DNA of 64,000 nt from Planktotalea arctica (GTDB lineage: Bacteria > Pseudomonadota > Alphaproteobacteria > Rhodobacterales > Rhodobacteraceae), in assembly GCF_002105285.1 (NCBI RefSeq), contig NZ_MUHR01000005.1, forward strand, positions 248,001-312,000, in the 5' to 3' direction. Under the pieces are notes generated by a model. It saw only the letters and a list, made by a program, of their open reading frames with translations. It ran no database searches and had not been told where the DNA came from. The position numbers and the translations under genes were made by a program. Positions 17,831 through 26,718 of the stretch are shown here, in pieces; position 1 is the first letter of the stretch; every line of letters starts with the position of its first letter.

Positions 17831-19188
17831 GACGGATCACAGCGCTTTTTCAAGGCTCGAACTTGCGCGCGCGAGCGATGCGCAGCTCGTTTCTGACCGT
17901 TGGCGGCTTTGGCGCTAGCCAGATGATCCGCCTTGCGTCCAACCTTATTCTGACACGGCTTTTGTTCCCCGAGGCCTTCGGTATGATGGCCCTTGTCATG
18001 GTCTTTATTCAAGGCCTTTACCAATTTTCCGACGTCGGCGTCGGCCCCGCGATCATGCAAAGCAAACGCGGCGATGATCCGCGCTTCCTGAACACTGCTT
18101 GGACAATCCAAGCAGGGCGCGGTGTGTTGTTGTGGCTTGCGGCCAGTGTGCTGGCCTACCCCATGGCGCTTCTTTATGGCGAACCGCAGTTGATGCAAAT
18201 CTTGCCTGTTGCCGCGCTGACTTTGGTTATCCAGGGGTTCAATCCGACGCGGCTCATGCTTGCCAACCGGCACTTGCAATTGGGGCGCGTCACGACCATC
18301 GATATTGTCACTCAATTGACTGGAATTGTCAGCGCAGTTGTTCTCGCATACTTAACGCAATCGGTTTGGGCGTTGGTTTTTTCAAGTGTTATCAGTTGTT
18401 TGGTGCAGCTTTTCCTGTTTTGGATATATTTGGTGGGCCACCGCGATCGGTTTGAATGGGAAAAGCCCGCCGCGCATGAGTTGATCAATTTTGGCAAGTG
18501 GATTTTCCTCAGCACGGTCGCGGGATTCCTGTTCAACCAAAGTGATAAAATGCTGCTTGGTGCGTATCTACCGCTCGATCAGTTCGGAGTTTACAACATC
18601 GGCTTTTTCCTCGCGAGCTTCCCTCTGCTCTTGGGCATTTCCGTCACTCATAAACTGCTGATCCCGCTCTATCGCGAACGCCCTCCACGCGAGAGTGCCG
18701 CGAATTTCGCAGCCCTTCGCAAGATGCGTTTTGTGGTAAGCGGTGGCCTTCTTTTCGGTGTTGCGATCCTTTCTTTTATCGGCGTGCCGCTTGCTGAATT
18801 TCTCTACGATCCGCGCTATCATGAAGCGGGCATCATCGTCGTGATCATCGCTTGCATGCAGGTGCCGCAGATCATCGTGCTGACCTATGATCAAGCGGCG
18901 CTGGCCGCGGGCGATTCCAGACGCTTTTTCGTGCTCGCCGCCACGCGCGCCGTCATCATGCTGGGTGCGATGTTTCTTGCGCTCGAGATGTTCGGGTTGA
19001 TCGGCGCGCTGTTCAGTATCGGCATTGCGATGGCGGTGATTTATCCCGTCGTGGTCTGGCTTGCGCGGCGCATGGGCGCGTGGGATCCGCTGCATGATTT
19101 GACCTTTGCCGTGCTTGGCGCGGGCGTGGGATCCGCTGCGCTTTGGCTTAATTGGGATGGTGTCGTTCAATTGGCCGCATCAAGCTAG
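17827..19188 (+). CDS. Wzx-type polysaccharide flippase (PST family)
   Basis: A 453-residue integral membrane protein starting at the ATG that overlaps the upstream stop. It has about 12-14 hydrophobic segments and the family N-terminal pattern ASNLILTRLLFPEAFGMMALV and FSDVGVGPAIMQSKR seen in the MOP/PST lipopolysaccharide transporters. Such proteins flip undecaprenyl-linked repeat units across the inner membrane. Here it could carry a normal repeat unit or one bearing the product of the neighbouring synthases. A 115-base gap follows before the polyketide synthase, with no terminator visible. Confidence 0.9.
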   Translation: MRRITALFQGSNLRARAMRSSFLTVGGFGASQMIRLASNLILTRLLFPEAFGMMALVMVFIQGLYQFSDVGVGPAIMQSKRGDDPRFLNTAWTIQAGRGVLLWLAASVLAYPMALLYGEPQLMQILPVAALTLVIQGFNPTRLMLANRHLQLGRVTTIDIVTQLTGIVSAVVLAYLTQSVWALVFSSVISCLVQLFLFWIYLVGHRDRFEWEKPAAHELINFGKWIFLSTVAGFLFNQSDKMLLGAYLPLDQFGVYNIGFFLASFPLLLGISVTHKLLIPLYRERPPRESAANFAALRKMRFVVSGGLLFGVAILSFIGVPLAEFLYDPRYHEAGIIVVIIACMQVPQIIVLTYDQAALAAGDSRRFFVLAATRAVIMLGAMFLALEMFGLIGALFSIGIAMAVIYPVVVWLARRMGAWDPLHDLTFAVLGAGVGSAALWLNWDGVVQLAASS

Positions 19189-19303
19189 CCCCGAAACGGG
19201 TAGCCAGATACCGCAAAGCGACGTAAGTTTTTTACCGAATGCCTCAAAATCTTCTTATTCTTGCGGGATAAAGACCCCTGAAATGTGATGCTTGAGTGGT
19301 GGT

Positions 19304-22300
19304 ATGTCTGAGTTTGACGCGTCCAAATCTATAATGTCTGGCGATATTGCTATCGTTGGAATGTCCGCGCAATTGCCCGGCGCTTTAGGGCTGGATGCCT
19401 ATTGGGACATGCTGCGCAGCGGCACCTCCGCAATCAAGCGGCTCTCGGTTGAGGACATGATCGCCGCTGGCGTCGATCCGGCGACGCTGGCTGACCCCAA
19501 CTATGTTCCCTTTGCCGCCAATCTTGAGGGCTACACAGAATTTGACGCTGATTTCTTCGGGCTTAGCCCCAAAGAGGCGGCCATCATGGACCCTCAGCAC
19601 CGTAAGTTCCTCGAAGTCTCCTGGCATGCGCTTGAAAACGCGGGTCACATGCCCGAGAATTTTGACGGCCCCATCGGCGTTTATGCAGGCTGCGGCATGG
19701 GCAGCTATTTCTATTTCAACATCTGCTCCAATCGCGATCTTGTCGACAGCACAGGCATGTTTCTGCTGCGCCACACGGGTAACGACAAGGATTTCCTCAG
19801 CACGCGGCTTAGCCATTTCCTTGATCTGCGCGGCCCCTCCATTTCGGTGCAAACCGCTTGCTCCACCTCTCTCGTTGGCGTGCACTATGCGTCCGCTGCG
19901 TTACTAAACGGTGAATGTGACATGGCCATTGCCGGGGGTGTCACCATCGATCTGCCGCAAGGGCAGGGATATCTGTTCAAAGAGAACGAAATCCTTTCGC
20001 CGGACGGTCAATGCCATGCCTTCGATCATCGCGCAAAGGGCACTGTTTTCGGTTCTGGTGCAGGCGCCTTGGTGCTGCGCCGCCTTGAAGACGCAATCGC
20101 GGATCGCGACCACATCTGGGCGGTGATCAAGGGTACGGCAGTCAATAACGATGGCTCCGACAAGGCGGGCTACCTCGCACCTTCCGTGGGTGGTCAAGCG
20201 GCTGCGATTGCAGAGGCGCAGGCGATTGCGGGCGTCACAGCGGATAGCATCGATTACGTGGAATGCCATGGCACGGGAACATATTTGGGCGATCCTATCG
20301 AGGTCGCCGCCCTCACAGAGGCCTTTCGCGAGAGCACGGACCAGACAGGGTTTTGCCGCATCGGTTCAGTCAAAACCAACATCGGCCACCTCGACACAGC
20401 CGCTGGTGCGGCGAGCCTGATCAAGACGGCATTGGCGCTGCACAACAAAAAAATGCCTCCGAGTATTGGTTATGAGGCCCCGAACCCTGCGATTGATTTC
20501 GACACTAGCCCGTTCTTTGTGAACGATAGGTTAACCGATTGGACCGCGCGAGGTGGCCCGCGCTGCGCTGGTGTAAACTCCCTCGGCGTTGGCGGCACGA
20601 ACGCGCATGCAGTGGTCGAAGAAGCACCTATACGCGCGGCGTCAGCGCCGTCCGATTGGCCCTTCCAGCTCCTTACTGTTTCAGGCCGTAATAAGGCCGC
20701 GCTTGATGCCAATACCTTAGCGCTCAGTGCCTTCCTTAGCGCGAATCCCGACGCTGATCTGGCCGATGTCGCCTATACCCTCAAGCAGGGTCGCCGCGCG
20801 TTTGAACGCCGTCGTGTGGTCGTTGCAGAAACGCCTACGCAGGCCGCTGATAAGTTGAACAAATCCGACCCGCGCGAGGTGTTCACCCACCGCGCGCTTA
20901 GCAATCCCGAAGCGGTTTTCATGTTCCCCGGCGGCGGCGCGCAATACGCCGGCATGGCGCGCGATCTTTACGAGACCGAACCGACTTTCGCCGAATGGAT
21001 TGATGCGGGACTCGATATTCTAGGGCCGCGTCTCGACTATGACATTCGCGCGCTTTGGTTGCCCAAAGAGTTGGAGCGCCAGCGCGCCGATGAGGCTTTG
21101 AAAAAACCCTCAATCCAACTGCCGCTGATCATGATTGTCGAATACGCATTGGCGAAACTACTGGAAAGCTGGGGCGTCACGCCAAGTGTTCTGATCGGGC
21201 ATTCCATGGGCGAAAACACTGCTGCTGCCCTCGCCGGTGTGATGAGTTTCGAGGACTGCATCGGCCTTGTCCACTTGCGTGGCCAACTCTTTGATACGGT
21301 TCCCACAGGCGGCATGCTAAGCGTTTCGCTATCCGCGGATGATCTGCGCGCGCATCTTGGCGGCAGGCTGGATCTCGCTGCGATCAACGGCCCGAACCTC
21401 TCGGTCGCGTCTGGCCCCCAAGACGCCCTCGATGCTTTGCAGTCCAAGCTAAGCGCGCTCGACATTGACTGCCAGCGCATCCCTATCGACATCGCCGCGC
21501 ATAGCCGCATGTTAGAGCCCATTTTGACCCGTTTCGGCGATTATCTGCGCTCGATCCCACTAAATGCACCCCAGATACCGATCATCTCGAACCGCACGGG
21601 CCACCCGCTCACGGATGAGCAGGCGATGGACCCTGATTACTGGGTGCAACACCTGCGCGGCACGGTGCATTTCGCCGATGGCATCACGCATCTCGCCAGT
21701 ACCGCGAACCGCGCATTTATCGAAGTCGGCCCCGGTAAAGCGCTTTGCTCGCTCGCGCAGCAATGCGAGAATATCCAGAGCGATCAAGTGATTAACGTGC
21801 TGCGCCATCCAGATCAGGATGTGGCGGATGATGCCTTCTTCATGTCTGTGCTTGGTCGTCTTTGGGCGGTCGGCCTTGACATCGACTGGCTGCAAATCTG
21901 GGGCGAGCACGCACGCAACAAGGTGGTTTTGCCGGACTATCAATTCCAGCGCAGCCCTTACTTCATAGCCCCCGCCGCTCCGCAAGAGACGCGCGCGCCA
22001 AGCCGTATCATGCGCCGCGAGGACATCGCCGATTGGGGCTATGTGCCCCATTGGCAAAAGTGCTATGCAGATTGCCCCCTAGATATCGAGGCGGACCTTG
22101 GCACCCCGATGACATGGCTTGTCTTCGCGGATGAGGCGGGTCTCTCAAAACCCGTGACCGGGCGGTTGCGCGAGGCTGATCACACCGTCATCGAAGTTGT
22201 CGCCGCAGACGCCTTTGCGCGCTTGTCCGAGGACCGCTACGCCCTTGCGCCCGAACAGGGCCGCGATGGCTATGATCGGCTGATTTCCGAACTCGTTGCA

Positions 22301-25300
22301 ATCGGCCGCACGCCCGAGCGCATCGCGCATTTCTGGTCGGTGACGCAGGGCGAAAGCTACCGCCCCGGCTCCAGCTTTTTCCACCGCAATCAAGAGCAGG
22401 GCTTTTATTCCCTGATGTTCCTTGCCCAAGCGATCAGCGGGGAAGGTCTGCCCACACCGCTGCACATTTCGGTGATCTCAACCGATGCGCAAAGCCTTGC
22501 AGGCCAACGCGCGCGCTACCCAGAAAAGGCGACGCTCAATGGCCCCGTCAAAGTTACCCCCGCCGAATTCCCGGGCCTGACCGTCTCATGGCTCGATCTC
22601 GCGATGCCGGCGCAAACGCCGCAATCCTTCTTCGGTAAAACCACCGCGCGCGAAGATTTGACAACGCCCTTGCTCGAAGAGCTGCTAAGCGCGCCGAGCA
22701 ACACCATTGCCGCGCTGCGCAAAGGCACGCGCTATGTGCAATCCACCAAGGTGCGCAGCCTGCCTGACCCTTCCGAGCCATGGTCCCTGAAACAGGGCGC
22801 AACCGTTCTTATCACAGGCGGTTTCGGCGGCATTGGTCAAAGCCTCGCGCGCGATTTCATCACCCGCTTCAAGGCGCGCATCGTGCTGGTGTCGCGCAAA
22901 GCCCTACCCGATCGCGAAATGTGGAGCAATCTCGCCCCAGCCGATCCCGCCGCGCACTACGTCGAAGCTGTGCAGGCGCTTGAGGCGCTGGGCGGCGAGG
23001 TTCTGTGCCTTGCAGGCGACGTGTGCAACGCCGAGGACATGCGCGCGGTGCGTAAGCAGGCCGAGGCGAAATTCGGCGCGATCACAGGTATTATCCACGC
23101 CGCTGGCGTGATCGACGATGCGCCGATTTTGGCCAAGGGCGCGGGCTCTGTCGAGGCGGTGTTCACGCCCAAAATTCACGGCACGCAGGTGCTGGGCAAG
23201 GTCTGGGAGGACGGCGCGCTCGACTGGCTCGTACTGTTCTCGTCCTCCTCCACCGTCACCGCGCCTGCGGGTCAGATCGACTATGTGGCCGCCAATGATT
23301 TCCTGAACGCATATTCCGCGGCGCGCGCATGCGACGCGACGCGCGTGATCGCGCTGGGGTGGGGCATTTGGACGGATGTGGGCATGGCTGCTGATGCGAT
23401 GGCCGCGCGCCTTGGTGCGCCGCTAGAAATGCTCGTGCGCGATGTGGATCAACCCTTGCTCGACACGCTCACAGGCGATGGCGAAGGGCGGCATATTTTC
23501 GAGACGGAGCTTTCAGCAAAAACCCACTGGATTCTGTCCGAGCACCGCACCACAGAGGGCATGATCCTGATGCCTGGAACGGGCTATCTGGAACTTGCCA
23601 GCGAGGCCCTGCGCGCCCTCGGGATCACCAGTGCGTTTAGCATTCGCGACCTTTATTTCCTGCGCCCTTTGGATGTGGGCGAGAGCGACACACGCCGTAT
23701 GCGCCTGCGCCTTAGCACGACGGATGCAGGCTTCGACATGGAGGTTCTGAGCGCAGTTGAAGTGCAAGGGCGCCCCGCATGGCAGTGCAACGCGCAGGCC
23801 AGCCTCGTCCTTAGCAAACTGCCCGAGCCTGAGTCGATCGACCTGACTGCAATCCGCGCGAACCTGCCTGAACCGACCCGCGCAAAGGCAGGCGAAACGC
23901 TCATCTCCCCGCAAGAGGCGCATCTCGATTTCGGACCGCGCTGGCGCGTATTGCAATCAACGTCCATGGGTCAGGGCACTGGAATCGCAGAGCTTTCCCT
24001 GCCGCAAGAGGCGCAAGGCGACACGAGGTTTGCCCTGCATCCCGCTCTCATGGACCTTGCGACAGGCTGGGGTATGCAACTCATCGAGGGCTACAAAGGC
24101 GATCACCTCTGGGTCCCCCTTAGCTATGCGGACATGCGGGTTTACCGCGGCCTTCCTGCGCGGATCGTGTCCTGCGTCAAGGCCGTCACACGCGACGGCG
24201 AGATCGTGCGCTTTGACATCACGCTTTGCACGCCAACGGGTGAGGTTTGCGTGGAAATCAATGGTTTCTCGATCAAGCGTATGGCCGACAGTGCCAGCCT
24301 TGGCCGCGCCCCTGCGCCCCATCCCAACGAGGTGGAATTCGAGAAAAGCGACAGCGCCCAGCCGCTGTCCGCTGCAGAAGAACGCCTGCACCACAACATC
24401 GCCCAAGGTATCCGCCCGAGTGAGGGCGCGCAGGCCTTTGCGCGCGTCATGGCGAGCGATGTTTCGCAGATTACCGTGTCCTCGCTCGATCTCGATGCGC
24501 TCAAAGCGCAAAGCGCGCTGGATATGGTGCAAAGCAGTGCCAGCGCAGGGTTCGAACGGCCTGATCTTGATAGCGATTACGCCGCCCCCGAAACTGAAAT
24601 AGAGCGCACGCTGGCGTCCATGTGGCAGGACCTGCTGGGCGTGTCGGATGTGGGCATCGATGACAGTTTCTTTGATCTTGGCGGCCATTCCCTGATCGCC
24701 GTGCGCCTGTTCGCGCAAATCAAGAAAGCCTATCGCATCGACTTCCCCATCTCTGTTCTGTTCGAGGCCCCGAGCATCCGTAAAATTGCTGCGCTGATAG
24801 ATGTGCAGATCGGCTCGCAAGACGTGGGAGACGATGCTCCCGCGCCAAAAACGCCCGAGCGCAGGTTCACCCATATCGTGCGTATGCACGAAGGCAATGC
24901 AGGACAAAAGCAACCTTTCTTCCTGGTTGCGGGCATGTTCGGCAATGTGCTTAACCTGCGCCACCTTGCGCATCTGCTCGGTGCGGATCGCCCGTTTTAT
25001 GGCCTGCAAGCGCGTGGTCTTTATGGTGATCAAGAACCCCATCGCAGCATCGAGGCGGCGGCGCGCGATTACATCGAAGAGCTACGCCAAGTGCAGCCAA
25101 GCGGACCCTATATGCTTGGCGGCTTTTCCGGCGGCGGGATCACTGCTTATGAAATCGCGCGCCAACTGGAAGACGCGGGTGAGGTGGTCAGCCTGATCGT
25201 GCTGCTCGACACGCCTTTGCCGCTGCGCCGTCCTTTAGACCTTATCGACCGCCTCTATATCCAAGGCGCAGAGCTGAAGCGCGGCGGTATCCTCTATCCA

Positions 25301-25717
25301 TTCCGCTGGATTGCGCGCCGCGTGGCGTGGGAAGTCTCAAAACGCCGCGCGCCGGACTTGGGTCAAACGCAAGAACACCAGTTCCACAATGCCGAAATCG
25401 AAGCGGCGTTTCTCGAAGCTGTCGGTGCCTATGAGGTGCGTCCATGGAACGGAAATCTGCAACTTTATCGCCCGCCGCTGGTGGGTCATTGGAGCGTGTC
25501 GGGCGGCAAACAGGTCAACTCTGAACGCGCCTATGTGTTGCACGACAACGACTGGACGCAGCATGCGCCGAACGTGCAAGTGAGCGAAGTGCCGGGGGAT
25601 CACGATTCCATGGTGCTGGAACCTAATGTGCGTGTGCTCGCCGAGCGCATGAAAGCGGCGATAGAGGTGGCTGAAATGAAGCCCCACGCGCCCACGCAGA
25701 TATTGGCGGCAGAGTGA
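19304..25717 (+). CDS. Type I polyketide synthase, KS-AT-KR-DH-ACP-TE
   Basis: 2137 residues from the ATG at 19304; a TTG 12 bases earlier is in frame but has no ribosome binding site. Domains in order: KS (about 13-435; active Cys186 in QTACSTS, His in ECHGTGT and NIGHLDTA); AT (about 535-830; GHSMGE, Ser634); a structural KR half (about 890-1150); KR (about 1165-1345; TGGFGGIGQ, FSSSSTV, YVAAND); DH (about 1395-1665; EHRTTEGMILMPGTGYL and HPALMD); ACP (about 1765-1835; DLGGHSLIA, Ser about 1796); TE (about 1865-2110; GGFSGGG). All key residues for loading, extension, reduction, dehydration and release are present. KR precedes DH, unlike the common DH-KR order. One module with its own TE suggests a single extension or an iterative one. 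It is followed by a glycosyltransferase 2 bases downstream. Confidence 0.92.
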   Translation: MSEFDASKSIMSGDIAIVGMSAQLPGALGLDAYWDMLRSGTSAIKRLSVEDMIAAGVDPATLADPNYVPFAANLEGYTEFDADFFGLSPKEAAIMDPQHRKFLEVSWHALENAGHMPENFDGPIGVYAGCGMGSYFYFNICSNRDLVDSTGMFLLRHTGNDKDFLSTRLSHFLDLRGPSISVQTACSTSLVGVHYASAALLNGECDMAIAGGVTIDLPQGQGYLFKENEILSPDGQCHAFDHRAKGTVFGSGAGALVLRRLEDAIADRDHIWAVIKGTAVNNDGSDKAGYLAPSVGGQAAAIAEAQAIAGVTADSIDYVECHGTGTYLGDPIEVAALTEAFRESTDQTGFCRIGSVKTNIGHLDTAAGAASLIKTALALHNKKMPPSIGYEAPNPAIDFDTSPFFVNDRLTDWTARGGPRCAGVNSLGVGGTNAHAVVEEAPIRAASAPSDWPFQLLTVSGRNKAALDANTLALSAFLSANPDADLADVAYTLKQGRRAFERRRVVVAETPTQAADKLNKSDPREVFTHRALSNPEAVFMFPGGGAQYAGMARDLYETEPTFAEWIDAGLDILGPRLDYDIRALWLPKELERQRADEALKKPSIQLPLIMIVEYALAKLLESWGVTPSVLIGHSMGENTAAALAGVMSFEDCIGLVHLRGQLFDTVPTGGMLSVSLSADDLRAHLGGRLDLAAINGPNLSVASGPQDALDALQSKLSALDIDCQRIPIDIAAHSRMLEPILTRFGDYLRSIPLNAPQIPIISNRTGHPLTDEQAMDPDYWVQHLRGTVHFADGITHLASTANRAFIEVGPGKALCSLAQQCENIQSDQVINVLRHPDQDVADDAFFMSVLGRLWAVGLDIDWLQIWGEHARNKVVLPDYQFQRSPYFIAPAAPQETRAPSRIMRREDIADWGYVPHWQKCYADCPLDIEADLGTPMTWLVFADEAGLSKPVTGRLREADHTVIEVVAADAFARLSEDRYALAPEQGRDGYDRLISELVAIGRTPERIAHFWSVTQGESYRPGSSFFHRNQEQGFYSLMFLAQAISGEGLPTPLHISVISTDAQSLAGQRARYPEKATLNGPVKVTPAEFPGLTVSWLDLAMPAQTPQSFFGKTTAREDLTTPLLEELLSAPSNTIAALRKGTRYVQSTKVRSLPDPSEPWSLKQGATVLITGGFGGIGQSLARDFITRFKARIVLVSRKALPDREMWSNLAPADPAAHYVEAVQALEALGGEVLCLAGDVCNAEDMRAVRKQAEAKFGAITGIIHAAGVIDDAPILAKGAGSVEAVFTPKIHGTQVLGKVWEDGALDWLVLFSSSSTVTAPAGQIDYVAANDFLNAYSAARACDATRVIALGWGIWTDVGMAADAMAARLGAPLEMLVRDVDQPLLDTLTGDGEGRHIFETELSAKTHWILSEHRTTEGMILMPGTGYLELASEALRALGITSAFSIRDLYFLRPLDVGESDTRRMRLRLSTTDAGFDMEVLSAVEVQGRPAWQCNAQASLVLSKLPEPESIDLTAIRANLPEPTRAKAGETLISPQEAHLDFGPRWRVLQSTSMGQGTGIAELSLPQEAQGDTRFALHPALMDLATGWGMQLIEGYKGDHLWVPLSYADMRVYRGLPARIVSCVKAVTRDGEIVRFDITLCTPTGEVCVEINGFSIKRMADSASLGRAPAPHPNEVEFEKSDSAQPLSAAEERLHHNIAQGIRPSEGAQAFARVMASDVSQITVSSLDLDALKAQSALDMVQSSASAGFERPDLDSDYAAPETEIERTLASMWQDLLGVSDVGIDDSFFDLGGHSLIAVRLFAQIKKAYRIDFPISVLFEAPSIRKIAALIDVQIGSQDVGDDAPAPKTPERRFTHIVRMHEGNAGQKQPFFLVAGMFGNVLNLRHLAHLLGADRPFYGLQARGLYGDQEPHRSIEAAARDYIEELRQVQPSGPYMLGGFSGGGITAYEIARQLEDAGEVVSLIVLLDTPLPLRRPLDLIDRLYIQGAELKRGGILYPFRWIARRVAWEVSKRRAPDLGQTQEHQFHNAEIEAAFLEAVGAYEVRPWNGNLQLYRPPLVGHWSVSGGKQVNSERAYVLHDNDWTQHAPNVQVSEVPGDHDSMVLEPNVRVLAERMKAAIEVAEMKPHAPTQILAAE

Positions 25718-25719
25718 TC

Positions 25720-26718
25720 ATGCCCAGCATCTTGACCATCATCCTGAACTACAAAACGGCGGACATGACCCTGCAATCGGCAGAGGCAGCCCTGCGCGAA
25801 ATGACCGCTTTGGAGGGTGAGATTGTCATCGTTGATAACGCCTCTGGCGATGGTTCTTTCGAGGCGATGCAGGCCCATGCAAGCGCTCAAGGTTGGGCGC
25901 GCGTGCGCGTGGTGCAATCGGAACGAAATGGTGGCTTTGGCGCTGGCAACAATGTCGGCCTGCGCCTTGGTCTCAGCGATGGTTCCAAGCCGGACTACTA
26001 CTATGTCTTGAATTCTGACGCCTTCCCCGATGCGGGCAGTATCAAGGCGCTTTTGGACTACCTTGAAGCCCATCCAAAGGTTGGTTTTGCAGGCAGCTAT
26101 ATCCACGGCCTAGACGGCGCTGCACACCTCACGACTTTCCGATTCCCTTCGATCGCATCAGAACTTGAGGGTGCTGCGCGCTTTGGCCCGATCTCGCGTT
26201 TGCTTGCGTCCAAGCGCGTGCCGATCGATGTGCCCGACCGCACGCGCGAGGTGGATTGGCTTGCAGGTGCCAGTCTGATGATGCGCCGCGATGTGCTTGA
26301 GGATATTGGTCTTTTTGACGAAACCTTCTTTCTATACTTTGAGGAAACTGACCTCTGCCGCCGTGCCAAGCTGGCGGGCTGGCCAACAGTGTTCGTGCGG
26401 ACAAGCGAAGTGACCCATATCGGGTCTGTTTCTACGGGGATGAAAACTTGGGCGCGCATGCCGCAGTACTGGTTCAATTCGCGCCTGCATTATTTTACCA
26501 AGAACCATGGCTGGCTCTACGCTGTGCTCGCCGTGAAAGCCCATGTGATCGGTGGCCTGCTCTGGCGCATTCGCCGCGCGCTTCAGGGCAAACCGCAAGC
26601 TGATCCAGATCATTTTCTGCGCGATCTGATCGTGCATGATACCCGCCATCTGCTTGCGCGCGCGCGCCCTGCAAACGCGCCGCATTTGTGCGATTTAAAG
26701 AGTGTTGGAGACAGTTGA
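25720..26718 (+). CDS. GT2-family glycosyltransferase (rhamnosyltransferase-like)
   Basis: 332 residues from the ATG at 25720, two bases after the polyketide synthase stop. Motifs: IILNYKTADMTLQSAEA at the start, IVIVDNASGDGSF, YYVLNSDAFPDAGSI (metal-binding region) and WLAGASLMMRRDVLEDIGLFDE with YFEETDLCRRAK, the pattern of rhamnosyltransferase-like GT2 enzymes. The next gene begins inside its stop (TGATG), so it is locked between the polyketide synthase and the peptide synthetase. That placement suggests it glycosylates the assembly-line product or supplies the glycan that receives it (inference). Confidence 0.9.
   Translation: MPSILTIILNYKTADMTLQSAEAALREMTALEGEIVIVDNASGDGSFEAMQAHASAQGWARVRVVQSERNGGFGAGNNVGLRLGLSDGSKPDYYYVLNSDAFPDAGSIKALLDYLEAHPKVGFAGSYIHGLDGAAHLTTFRFPSIASELEGAARFGPISRLLASKRVPIDVPDRTREVDWLAGASLMMRRDVLEDIGLFDETFFLYFEETDLCRRAKLAGWPTVFVRTSEVTHIGSVSTGMKTWARMPQYWFNSRLHYFTKNHGWLYAVLAVKAHVIGGLLWRIRRALQGKPQADPDHFLRDLIVHDTRHLLARARPANAPHLCDLKSVGDS

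Noticed and set aside
23957-25042. 361-codon minus-strand open frame
   Set aside because: Antisense to the PKS dehydratase-ACP-TE part; no motif and no upstream site.
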